Source: Gemmatimonadaceae bacterium (lineage in GTDB: Bacteria; Gemmatimonadota; Gemmatimonadetes; Gemmatimonadales; Gemmatimonadaceae). Taken from it: a DNA stretch of 47,818 bases. The position numbers were made by a program, and so were the translations under genes. How positions within the stretch are numbered: the stretch's first letter is position 1; each line of letters begins with the position of its first letter. The notes below the pieces were generated by a model. It saw only the letters and a list, made by a program, of their open reading frames with translations, was not told where the DNA came from and made no database searches. This document shows positions 9,226 through 17,235 of the stretch, in pieces. The DNA lies in contig JACDCY010000009.1 in the NCBI GenBank assembly GCA_013817305.1, positions 1 to 47,818 on the forward strand. The letters are read 5' to 3'.

Positions 9226-9725
9226 GAATCGCCGTCGCTTTCACTCTGGTGGTCGTCGGCTGTGCGCCGACCATCAAGCCCCTTCCCCGCGCCGCCGACG
9301 AGCTCCCGCCGCTCCCCGTGGAGGAAGTGAGTATCATCACCACTCCTCCCCCGGCCGGCGAGCCGGCGGGCGCGCAGCCGCGCGTAACTTTGAATGCGTC
9401 CCGTGCGGACGTCCGGGTGCTGATAGACGCGCTGGCCCAGATCGCCGGAGTGAGCGTCGTCATGGACCGCAGCGTGCGTGGAACGGTGGCCGTGCGCTTT
9501 GATAACCTGCCCGCCATCGAAGCTCTGCACGCGGTGATTGATGCAGCCGGACTCGCCATTGAGCGAGGCGTGGAGAAGCCGTGGTCCGAATCGGTGTTCT
9601 ATCAGCCGCCGGTGAACGTCAACACCGCTCCGGCAGGTGTCATCAGCGCCCGGTTCGGCGTGAGCGGGAAGCTGGCGGACTGGATCGTGAAGTCGAGGCC
9701 CGTGCTGTTCATCACCGACCCCTGA
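9222..9725 (+). CDS. Small STN/secretin-N0-domain lipoprotein
   Basis: A 167-residue lipoprotein: an N-terminal hydrophobic signal ends at VVVGC with Cys at residue 14, then a Pro-rich linker and one STN-like (secretin and TonB N-terminus) domain at about residues 55-105 (ITLNAS-like start, VLIDALAQIAGVSVVMD, AIEALHAVIDAAGLAIE). That fold resembles the N0 domain of the secretin encoded earlier in the operon. The C-terminal ~50 residues carry no motif I know. It starts with GTG inside the previous gene's stop (GTGA) and is the last gene before the terminator at 9748. It could be a pilotin-like or accessory protein of the channel; a specific function is not shown. Confidence 0.7.
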   Translation: MRIAVAFTLVVVGCAPTIKPLPRAADELPPLPVEEVSIITTPPPAGEPAGAQPRVTLNASRADVRVLIDALAQIAGVSVVMDRSVRGTVAVRFDNLPAIEALHAVIDAAGLAIERGVEKPWSESVFYQPPVNVNTAPAGVISARFGVSGKLADWIVKSRPVLFITDP

Positions 9726-9747
9726 CGGCAGGGTGGGAATATAAAAA

Positions 9748-9771
9748 AAAGAGCCGCGCTCGCGGCTCTTT
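9748..9771. terminator. Bidirectional intrinsic terminator
   Basis: A perfect 10-bp stem AAAGAGCCGC / GCGGCTCTTT with a 4-base loop, preceded by an A-run (9743-9750) and followed by a T-rich tract. It can therefore end transcription on both strands. It lies between the convergent assembly operon (ending 9725) and the minus-strand pilin genes (ending 9796). Confidence 0.88.
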
Positions 9772-9795
9772 CCTTTTCTCTCCTGCACCAACCGG

Positions 9796-10335
9796 CTACT
9801 GAACCGGAGTCGCCAGGAAAGATGTCGTGTTGGAGGCGTTATATCTCAGCAATCCTGTCGAGGAGTTTGCCACCTCGTCGATGATCTCGTCCAGCTTGTT
9901 GAAGTCCGTCAGAGACATCCCGGCGATCTGCACACCCAGGAAAGTGGCACCGTCATCCAGGATTTGAGTAAACTGGCCTTTTATGTCGCCACCCAGGGTC
10001 GTCTTGAGATCGCCGTTGGTCAGTCGTTTAGATAGGTACGGACCCTTCCACTTCGCGACCAGGTTGCCGGGGTAGGTCGAGCTGACCAGATCGAAATCAG
10101 TGGTGCTCACCGCCGACGTGAGATGGTCCAACTCGCTCGGGTATCTCCTGACGTCGGATACGAATGCCGTTATGCCGGTCTGGACGGCGAGCAGATCTTC
10201 GGCGGCGCGAGCAGAATCGCCCTTTCCTACCTGACCGATAAGCGCGGGCAGGAGCACCGCGGCGAGGGTCGCTATAATCGCGACCGTGACCAAAACTTCT
10301 GGAAGGGTGAAGCCGAGCCGCTTGCGGTGTTTCAT
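9796..10335 (-). CDS. GspG-like pseudopilin/pilin, minus-strand copy 1
   Basis: Prepilin with a short basic leader and a class III cleavage site, RLG|FTLPEV, carrying the usual Glu at +5, then a ~20-residue hydrophobic helix. The body has the GspG signature: RRYPSELDHL and KWKGPYL. ATG 10335 is chosen because AAGGA sits 8 bases before it and because it gives a normal leader; a longer frame to 10386 adds an unlikely N-terminus. The C-terminus ends in TPVQ and there are no cysteines in the mature part. It lies 31 bases after the paralogous gene at 10367-10915 and is probably co-transcribed with it. Either could be the main fibre subunit. Confidence 0.93.
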   Translation of the reverse strand: MKHRKRLGFTLPEVLVTVAIIATLAAVLLPALIGQVGKGDSARAAEDLLAVQTGITAFVSDVRRYPSELDHLTSAVSTTDFDLVSSTYPGNLVAKWKGPYLSKRLTNGDLKTTLGGDIKGQFTQILDDGATFLGVQIAGMSLTDFNKLDEIIDEVANSSTGLLRYNASNTTSFLATPVQ

Positions 10336-10366
10336 GAGAGTGATCCTTGAAGGGACGTGAGCTTGC

Positions 10367-10915
10367 TTACTGGATGGGCACGGCATAGAAAGTGGCGCTG
10401 GACGACGCGCTCACATATCGCAGCTGCCCACTGGACGAGTTTGCGACGTCGTCGATTATCTGGTCCAAACTCGTGAAATCTTCGATCGGAATCGGCAGGG
10501 CGATAACTTGAACGTAATTAATGCCGTTGTACGAGGCCTGGGCAAAAGCACTTTGGACCTCGGCGCCGAAGCCAGTTATCAATGTGCTGCTGGCCGTCAG
10601 TTCCTTGGCGAGATACGGTCCCTTCCATCTGGCGACGAGCGGCGCCGGATAAACGAGTCCCTTGATATCCAGGGCGCCCGGCGTCGTGATCCCCGTCGTC
10701 AATTGATTCAGGGAGCGGGGATACCGCCGTACGTCGGACACGAAAGTATTTATCGCCGTCTGCACGGCGAGGAGATCGTTCGACGCCCGGCTCGCTTCGC
10801 CCTTGGTGAGTTGACTGTTGAGCGCGGGGAGAAGCACGGCGGCCAGCGTCGCTACAATCGCGATCGTGACCAGAACCTCTGGCAGCGTGAACCCGCTGCG
10901 GGCGCCTCTCTTCAT
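10367..10915 (-). CDS. GspG-like pseudopilin/pilin, minus-strand copy 2
   Basis: Close paralogue of the downstream gene (shared GFTLPEVLVT, ATLAAVLLPAL, DLLAVQT, VSDVRRYP, RWKGPYL, and a C-terminus ending VPIQ), so the pair looks like a tandem duplication. Prepilin peptidase should cut at SG|FTLPEV. ATG 10915 is chosen because GGAGAG lies 5 bases upstream; a start at 10936 would add seven residues. The mature protein has no Cys. It is first in its transcription unit, divergent from the SARP regulator gene, with which it shares a ~250-base promoter region. Confidence 0.93.
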   Translation of the reverse strand: MKRGARSGFTLPEVLVTIAIVATLAAVLLPALNSQLTKGEASRASNDLLAVQTAINTFVSDVRRYPRSLNQLTTGITTPGALDIKGLVYPAPLVARWKGPYLAKELTASSTLITGFGAEVQSAFAQASYNGINYVQVIALPIPIEDFTSLDQIIDDVANSSSGQLRYVSASSSATFYAVPIQ

Positions 10916-11082
10916 CCAGCTCTCCGGGTTATTCAAACCAGCTTATTCGCTCGTTAACTTCGGTAACTATAGATGGACACCGTCACCATCTCATTACACG
11001 GGCTCCACCCTACGTAACAGGGCGCCAGACGTCCTACGACGACCTGCCTGCGACTACATTCTACTGTCTTTTCAGGAGTTTC

Positions 11083-11101
11083 GCAATAACGAAGTTGTTG
11101 C
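11083..11101. promoter_or_regulatory. Imperfect inverted repeat in the divergent pilin/regulator promoter region
   Basis: Half-sites GCAATAAC and GTTGTTGC flank three bases, with 7 of 8 positions complementary. The site lies 66 bases before the ATG of the SARP/BTAD gene. The surrounding 10916-11167 region also has a TATATT (11150-11155) that could serve as a -10 for the plus strand, and TATAGT in minus-strand reading near 10969-10974 for the pilin pair. It could be an operator for the regulator itself. This is pattern only. Confidence 0.3.
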
Positions 11102-11167
11102 CGTACATGGGCTTGCGCCCCTCCGCCCCCTAGTTCGTCACGGGATCGTTATATTGTCGGCAACGCA

Positions 11168-14100
11168 ATGTCACGATCATATAACACGCCCGAAGGTGGC
11201 CGCTTCAGGCTCTTTCTATTGGGCCCAGCCTCCCTCACGGACGGTGCTGGGGCGCTTCTGCAGGGGATGGGCCCCGGGAAGCCGCTGGCTGTGATCGCGT
11301 ATCTCGTGATTAACGGATCCGCCCAGAGGGAGGAGCTGGTCAGTCTGCTCTGGCCCGAGATACCTGAAGATCGGGCGCGGAACGCCTTCCGTCAGACGCT
11401 GCATCGGCTCCGTAATGCGCTTGGCCAGCAGGTGCTGACTACGGATCGGGAAATCATATCGGTGGCCGCGGACGACCTGCTCTGGTGCGACGCTTTGGAG
11501 TTCCAGCACGCCGCGTCCTCCGACTTCGACCGCGCGATCGGACTGTATCGCGGGGCCTTTCTCGGTGGAATGAACGTCGGATCGGCTGCCTTCGAGCAAT
11601 GGACGGAAACGCAACGAGAGCGCATGGAAGCGCAGTATCGGGGCGCGTTGACCCGCGCGGCGAACGCGGCTCTCGAGGCTGGCGACACGGACGGCGCGAC
11701 AGACTATGCGCGCATGCATTCGCGCGTGGCGCCATTGGACCCGAACGCGGCGGTGCTCGAAGCCAAGACGCTGGTTGCGGCCGGACGGAAGCCCGAAGCG
11801 ATCTCCGTCCTAACGCAACACGCGTCCCTCATCGAGTCCGAGCTGGGCGCAAAGCCCGCGGCAATGGTCAGCTCGATGTTGCAGCGCCTGGTCAACGAGG
11901 TGCCTGCAACCTCGGCCGCATCGACGTTCGCGGGCGGACCGGATCTCCTGCCCGAAGCCGAGTTCCTCGGACGTGATAGAGAGATCGGGAAGCTGCTCGG
12001 CCTCTGGCGCGGGATCGAGCAACGCGGTGCGTTCGCGGTAGTGACGGGATCACCTGGGATTGGTAAGACCCGCCTCCTGAAAGAGCTGACGCAACGGATC
12101 GCGGCGTTCGGACCAGCGCTGCTGCTCTGGGGGCAGGAGCGGCACGGCAACCGGTCGATCCCATACGCCGCGATCGCTGACGCGCTGCGGCCGGCGGTGA
12201 GCGCGCCGGGCGTCGCCGGTGCGAGCCAGCACCTGCTGGCGGAAGCGGCCCGCCTGCTTCCAGAGATCAGGGACCAGTTCAATCTGCCGGAAGCACGCCC
12301 ACTGGAAGACGAAGCCGCGCGGATCAGGTTTTTCGAGGGAATCGCCGCGCTACTCGACGCCGTCGCGTTCGAGCAGCCTGTCTGCGTCGTCCTGGAAGAT
12401 CTCCAGCACGCGTCGCGATCGAGCGCCGATCTGTTGCAGTTCCTTACACAGAGACTGGAGGCGGCGCCAATACTTTTTCTCGCCAGCTACCGGCCCGCTG
12501 ATTCGCCGCGGTACGTGCTCGAGCATTTCGGCGCGCCGGAGCTCCAGCCGGCAGCAAGCGGTTCAGGTGCTGACGCATCCGGATCGAGTCGGGCGGTTCT
12601 TCCGCTCGCACGGCTGGACGTTGACGCGGTCCGGAAGCTCGTAGCATCGGTTACGTCCCCCAACGAGATCGACGCGGGCGCGGCCGCATCCATCGCGGCG
12701 GTGTCCGAGGGGAATCCATTTCGGGCGCTCGATCTGGTGCGGCGTGTACGCCGGGGTGAGCCGGTCGCAAAGCCCCCCGCTGAAATTTCGGCGGTGCTGT
12801 GGGCCCGGCTGCAAAGCTGCACGCCCCACGAACAGCGAATCTTTCTTGCGAGCGCGCTCCTGGGGCGCCCTGCCCCGCTGCGCGTGCTCGCGGCGGCCAC
12901 GCATCTCGCGGAACCGGTGGCATTGGACGCCGCGGTCGTCTTGGAGCAGTGCGGGTTGACGGTTCAGCGCAGTGGCGGAGTCGCACCCGCGCATGACGTG
13001 GTAGCGTTACTGGCGCTCGAAGGAACCGGCTCGGCGGGGCGCGCGCTGCTGGCGGGCTGGACGGCCGATGCGCTCGCCGCCGAGCCGGGAACGTCGAATG
13101 CCGAGCTCGCGCAGTTGTACGCCGCGGCGGGCCAGCCATCGTCGGCGCACAACTATGCCCGGGCGGCGATTCTGGACGCGGCGGTGAATGGGGCTGCGGA
13201 GGAACTGGACAATCTCCTCGTGCTGGCCGCTCAAACGGCGCTCAACAATCGCGACCGGCTCGCGGTCGAGTCTCTGCGCACCACTTTTCGCGGGGGCGCG
13301 TACAGGCTTCGAAGCGGCAGCGCCGCTCCGCCCGTCACGCCGGGGCACAACGAAGAGCAGACACCGGATGACCCGATGCGCATAGAGGGACCAGCTCCCC
13401 TCGGAAGCGCTCGATATGCCTCGGCCGCCAGCGAATCGCCCACATCGTGGGCGAGCATAACGGCGAGGCGTCCAGTGCAGATCGCCGCCGCGGTCATGCT
13501 CGTTGCGGCGGTCTCGGCGGGGCTGGTGCAGCAGCGCATCGGAGCGAGCGGCGCGCGAGGCACGACGCTGTCCGATTCCGTGATGGTGGCGGAGCGCGTG
13601 GGAGCGCGCGGCAGTCGTCTCTACTCGGTGACCGGGTCGATGCTGCCCACTGCGTCACTCGCGTCCGCCTCTCCTCCCGCCCAGCCGGCATGGATGGCGG
13701 AGCTGACGCTGCCGTGGATCAATCCAAGAGTCAGCCCGGAAGGCCGGCTGGTAGCGCTCGAACGGATCACGCCGCGCGGAACGGACATTTACGTCGTGAG
13801 CGCCGACCAGCGCGACACGATTCCTCTCGCGTTGGGGCCGGGTGATGATCTCATCGCCGGCTGGTCACCCGACGAGAGCTGGTTGCTTGTGATCAATGTG
13901 TCCGCCGAGGAGGAGCGATACCGGTCCGTGCTGCACGCTTATTCGGTGGCTCGCCCGGGAGTGAGGGTGGTAATCGATACTGCGTCGGCCAACTCGGTAG
14001 TCGACGCGACGTGGTCGCACACGGGGCTGCACATTGCCTGGACCGCGCGGACCGGCCCTACCCGGCAGCAGGACATATTTGTGGCCGCGAGTGACGGGAC

Positions 14101-15328
14101 GGCTGCGCGAAATGTGACGAAGGGGGAAAGTGAGGAGTACCACCCGGCGTGGTCGCCCAACGGCGACCAGCTGGCGTTTACGAGCGACCGCGACGGGGAC
14201 GCCGAGATTTACTCGGTCGAGTTGGGTACCGACGCGCTCCGGCGGCTCACCTTCAACTCGGCGCAGGACGATCGCGCTGCGTTTTCGCCGGATGGAGACT
14301 TCATCGCGTTCGAATCCACCCGCGAAGGGCGAGTCAGCGTCTATGCTATGCCCCCACTCGGCGGGAGCGCGCGCCGGCTCACGCCGGTGGACAGAAACTT
14401 CGAGCTTCTGGGATGGCGCGGGCGCCGCCCGGCGTACCTGGCCGAGCTTCAAATCTCGGCGCCCGCGACGCTGGCCCCGGGCGCGAGCACGACCGTGACA
14501 GCCATCGCTCTGGATCAATACGGGTCATCGATACCGTTGCCGGCCATCGAATGGGTGACACTGGACGATGCCGCGCATGTTCGTCCGCGGCCCGCCGCCC
14601 GGGGCCAGGATCCACCGTCGCCCCCAACGCTCTTTGCGGAGCGTGCCGGCACAGCGCGCATCGTCGCAAGAGCCGGTGCCTGGAGGGCCGACACGGCGTT
14701 AATCATGATCAGTGTGCCCCTCGGCGTCGTGTCCGAAGACTTCACTGGTGGACTGGCTTCCTCACGTTGGAAGGCCCTCGGTGATCCTAGCCCCGTGGTG
14801 GTTTCCGACGCCGGGATCGGCGGCGGTGCGGGCCTGGTCCTGCGCTCCGACCGGCAATGGGAGAGCGGAGTGCTGGGAACGAATATCTTTCCTCTCCGCC
14901 CCGGCTTGTCGATAAGTGCGCGCGTGCGAGCGCCGTTCTCCTCTACCGGGCAGCCAGGCGGGTTCACGCTGGCGCTGGTAGCCGCGGAAGCTAGTGACGC
15001 AATCGATATATCGGCCCCGCAATTTCTAAAGATGGTAGCTTTGACGTGGCTGCCTGAGGCAGGCCGTTTAGCCTATTCGGCGGATCGCGAATTCTGGTCT
15101 GAAGTTGTTCGCTTTGGCCGTGGTGACGATTGGTACCACTTCCGGATAGAAGTCGAGTCCGATGGCAGGATCTCGTTCTACGTAGAGGGTCGCCTGCGGC
15201 GGCAGTCGAATATCATTGTAGCGGCGAGGCCGGGAGATACACTGGTGCAGCTCTGGATTGCCGGGCGGGGCACGGGAGACGAGGTCGTAGTCGACGATGT
15301 TCGGCTGGGACTGGAGAGCGAGCGATGA
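11168..15328 (+). CDS. Giant membrane-spanning SARP/BTAD-AAA regulator with TolB-type propeller and LamG-like domain
   Basis: A 1386-residue one-component regulator. Residues ~10-100 form a winged-helix (OmpR/SARP-like) domain and ~105-250 a bacterial transcriptional activation domain of TPR type (BTAD). An AAA/STAND-type ATPase follows, with Walker A GSPGIGKT near 294-301 and a CVVLEDLQH Walker B-like strand near 407-415. A single membrane segment lies near 770-790. Beyond it are TolB/PD40-type beta-propeller blades (~840-1080; HPAWSPNGDQLAFTSDRDGD is the clearest), an Ig-like domain (~1095-1185) and a C-terminal jelly-roll resembling LamG/concanavalin folds (~1190-1386). DNA binding is thus in the cytoplasm and ligand sensing probably outside. 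It is divergent from two pilin genes and 13 bases upstream of a four-pilin run, so control of pilin expression is a natural inference. Confidence 0.9.
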   Translation: MSRSYNTPEGGRFRLFLLGPASLTDGAGALLQGMGPGKPLAVIAYLVINGSAQREELVSLLWPEIPEDRARNAFRQTLHRLRNALGQQVLTTDREIISVAADDLLWCDALEFQHAASSDFDRAIGLYRGAFLGGMNVGSAAFEQWTETQRERMEAQYRGALTRAANAALEAGDTDGATDYARMHSRVAPLDPNAAVLEAKTLVAAGRKPEAISVLTQHASLIESELGAKPAAMVSSMLQRLVNEVPATSAASTFAGGPDLLPEAEFLGRDREIGKLLGLWRGIEQRGAFAVVTGSPGIGKTRLLKELTQRIAAFGPALLLWGQERHGNRSIPYAAIADALRPAVSAPGVAGASQHLLAEAARLLPEIRDQFNLPEARPLEDEAARIRFFEGIAALLDAVAFEQPVCVVLEDLQHASRSSADLLQFLTQRLEAAPILFLASYRPADSPRYVLEHFGAPELQPAASGSGADASGSSRAVLPLARLDVDAVRKLVASVTSPNEIDAGAAASIAAVSEGNPFRALDLVRRVRRGEPVAKPPAEISAVLWARLQSCTPHEQRIFLASALLGRPAPLRVLAAATHLAEPVALDAAVVLEQCGLTVQRSGGVAPAHDVVALLALEGTGSAGRALLAGWTADALAAEPGTSNAELAQLYAAAGQPSSAHNYARAAILDAAVNGAAEELDNLLVLAAQTALNNRDRLAVESLRTTFRGGAYRLRSGSAAPPVTPGHNEEQTPDDPMRIEGPAPLGSARYASAASESPTSWASITARRPVQIAAAVMLVAAVSAGLVQQRIGASGARGTTLSDSVMVAERVGARGSRLYSVTGSMLPTASLASASPPAQPAWMAELTLPWINPRVSPEGRLVALERITPRGTDIYVVSADQRDTIPLALGPGDDLIAGWSPDESWLLVINVSAEEERYRSVLHAYSVARPGVRVVIDTASANSVVDATWSHTGLHIAWTARTGPTRQQDIFVAASDGTAARNVTKGESEEYHPAWSPNGDQLAFTSDRDGDAEIYSVELGTDALRRLTFNSAQDDRAAFSPDGDFIAFESTREGRVSVYAMPPLGGSARRLTPVDRNFELLGWRGRRPAYLAELQISAPATLAPGASTTVTAIALDQYGSSIPLPAIEWVTLDDAAHVRPRPAARGQDPPSPPTLFAERAGTARIVARAGAWRADTALIMISVPLGVVSEDFTGGLASSRWKALGDPSPVVVSDAGIGGGAGLVLRSDRQWESGVLGTNIFPLRPGLSISARVRAPFSSTGQPGGFTLALVAAEASDAIDISAPQFLKMVALTWLPEAGRLAYSADREFWSEVVRFGRGDDWYHFRIEVESDGRISFYVEGRLRRQSNIIVAARPGDTLVQLWIAGRGTGDEVVVDDVRLGLESER

Positions 15329-15341
15329 CGGCGTGCAGCGG

Positions 15342-15971
15342 ATGAATTCTCTGGCGTCTGCGCGGAGATCGTGGCAGCTTGGTTGCGTGCTCCGGTTGCG
15401 ACGCGGGCTGACCCTCATTGAGCTGGTGGTTGTAATCGCCATCCTCGGGATCCTCGGTGTCGTGATTGTTTCCACGACGGGCGGATCGTCGGCTGCGCTG
15501 AAGAGCGACCAGGAGCGAATCAACGAGGTAGCGAGCGAGCTCGACCTCCTGTCCCGCGCGATCGCTTTCTTCGAGCCGACGAAAACGGCGATTTCCTTCA
15601 AGCAGACCGTCGGCGTTTACCCGAGTCGCCTGTCACACTTGACCGGGGGGATCACGACGGCCAAACAGAACAGCTGCGGCACGAATTACACGAGCGGCCA
15701 AGTGGCACTCTGGATCGGTGGATACTACACTCGAGAGCTTCCGGGATTCAACCTGGAGGATCTGCTGGTGCGTAGCCCGGTAAATGCGAACGCCCAGCAA
15801 CACGGAACCTTGGCCATCGTCATTCCGAACGTCACGCTGTCGGACGCGCAGCTGCTGGATCAAACGGTGGATCGTGACGCGAGCGCCACGGCGGCCACGG
15901 TTCGATTCGCCCCGGACGACGGAAGCACGCCTGTGACAGTCTCCTACCTCAGCGCGATCGGCGGATGCTGA
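15342..15971 (+). CDS. GspG-like pilin with C-terminal cysteine, run member 1
   Basis: Prepilin of 209 residues. The leader is long and basic; the cleavage site is RRG|LTLIEL with Glu at +5, followed by a hydrophobic helix. The body keeps the YPSRLSHL motif of the locus and LWIGGYY in place of the W-x-GPY motif. Mature cysteines are Cys112 (in NSCG) and Cys209, the last residue, likely disulphide-bonded. ATG 15342 gives a plausible leader; the frame is open to 15297 but that part overlaps the regulator gene. No strong ribosome-binding site is visible. It starts 13 bases after the regulator gene and its Cys-stop codons (TGC TGA) contain the start of the next gene. Confidence 0.9.
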   Translation: MNSLASARRSWQLGCVLRLRRGLTLIELVVVIAILGILGVVIVSTTGGSSAALKSDQERINEVASELDLLSRAIAFFEPTKTAISFKQTVGVYPSRLSHLTGGITTAKQNSCGTNYTSGQVALWIGGYYTRELPGFNLEDLLVRSPVNANAQQHGTLAIVIPNVTLSDAQLLDQTVDRDASATAATVRFAPDDGSTPVTVSYLSAIGGC

Positions 15972-16621
15972 TCCGGCGCGGGGCGACCCTCTTCGAGGTA
16001 ATTGTTACCGTGGCCATCCTGGCCGTGATCGCCGGGGCCGTGTATTTGAACGAGGCGCAGGCCTCCAGGCCTGGTGGCGCGGCGGCCAACGTGGACCAAG
16101 CGGCGCAACTGCTGGCGGAGATAGCCGATGCCGCGGGGCGGACGACCGGAACGGGCGGCGCGACCTCTTTCAACCAGTTCATCGGGAATGCAAACGCGAA
16201 TACGTCCGCCAACGCCGGGAAGCTCTCGCTGCTCACCACCAAGCTCACGAACACCGACCTGAACAGCTGCATGTACCAGTACACGACGGCGGAAGCAAAC
16301 CGCTGGGTGACACCGTTTTTCTATCGAATACTGCCGACCACGGGGTTCCAGCTCTCACCGGGTTATTTCGCGCAGGACAGCCTTATCAGATACAGCCTAG
16401 CCGGAGTGGCGACTACGGTCGCCAACCGGCCCGCCGCCAACGACGCATCGGCCTTTGGAACGCTCGCGATCGTGATGCCGAACACGCAGCTCTCGGACGC
16501 TCTCGCGCTTCTCGCCCGGGTGGAGGGCGACCAGACGGGCCTCGGTGCCGTGCGCTACTACCCAAAAGACGGGAGCACCCCTGTCACGCTGGAGTACCAT
16601 TTTACCATCCGTGGATGTTGA
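15965..16621 (+). CDS. Pilin-like protein with C-terminal cysteine, run member 2
   Basis: Prepilin of 218 residues with a very short leader MLIRRG. Cleavage is expected before ATLFEV, so the first mature residue is Ala rather than Phe, with Glu at +5. The hydrophobic helix follows. The body is the most divergent of the run: the GPY motif is replaced by WVTPFFY, and an Asn/Ala/Thr-rich segment lies near residues 70-85. Cys102 (in NSCM) and the terminal Cys218 match the cysteine pair of its neighbours. The start overlaps the upstream stop by 7 bases. It is probably a minor pilin. Confidence 0.88.
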   Translation: MLIRRGATLFEVIVTVAILAVIAGAVYLNEAQASRPGGAAANVDQAAQLLAEIADAAGRTTGTGGATSFNQFIGNANANTSANAGKLSLLTTKLTNTDLNSCMYQYTTAEANRWVTPFFYRILPTTGFQLSPGYFAQDSLIRYSLAGVATTVANRPAANDASAFGTLAIVMPNTQLSDALALLARVEGDQTGLGAVRYYPKDGSTPVTLEYHFTIRGC

Positions 16622-17235
16622 GACCCGGGAGAGCGAGGCGGGAGAGTTCTCGACAAGCGTCGCACTTGGCGAGACTACGCCGGGGATTCACACTCATGCT
16701 TGCCGTCGTCACAATAGCCGTGATGGCGGTCCTGGCGACCGTGATTTTTGCTTCCCTGAGGACCGGAGGAGTCGATCGTATAATCCTCGCCGCCGACATT
16801 CTCTTCCGGTTCAAGACGGAGATCATCGGAACGGACCCTTCATTTTACGAGCGACTCAAGGTTTATCCCGGCCGGCTGAGCCATCTCGTGTACCCGATCA
16901 CCACGGCCCAACGAAACAGCTGCGGACAGTTCTATAAGGCATCTCCCGACGTCAACAACTGGGGGGGGCCCTACCATCCGGTCCCTTGGGTTCCCGGCGC
17001 ACCGTACGTGCTCGCGCTCGGAATAGCGGCGCAGGACTCCACCATCAGAACCAACTTTTCGCCGCCTGGAAACGCTCTCGCGCTTGCGATTGTGATGAAC
17101 GATGTCCAGCTTGCTGACGCGCAAGCACTGAAGGCAAGGATCGATGGCATTGGTGGAGACACCATCGCGTTTACGCAGAATGGCGACAACCCCGTGGTCG
17201 TCCACTATCGAATACCGATTACGTCACTATGCTGA
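16615..17235 (+). CDS. Minor pilin lacking Glu5, run member 3
   Basis: Prepilin of 206 residues. The basic leader ends RRG, and the mature start is FTLML, so position +5 is Leu instead of the nearly invariant Glu. Minor pilins without Glu5, such as GspK, are known at fibre tips. The body has YPGRLSHL and NWGGPY motifs. Cys103 (in NSCG) and the terminal Cys206 again form a pair. It overlaps both neighbours by 7 bases. The absence of Glu5, normally used for N-methylation and subunit docking, suggests a tip or initiator role. Confidence 0.88.
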   Translation: MLRPGRARRESSRQASHLARLRRGFTLMLAVVTIAVMAVLATVIFASLRTGGVDRIILAADILFRFKTEIIGTDPSFYERLKVYPGRLSHLVYPITTAQRNSCGQFYKASPDVNNWGGPYHPVPWVPGAPYVLALGIAAQDSTIRTNFSPPGNALALAIVMNDVQLADAQALKARIDGIGGDTIAFTQNGDNPVVVHYRIPITSLC

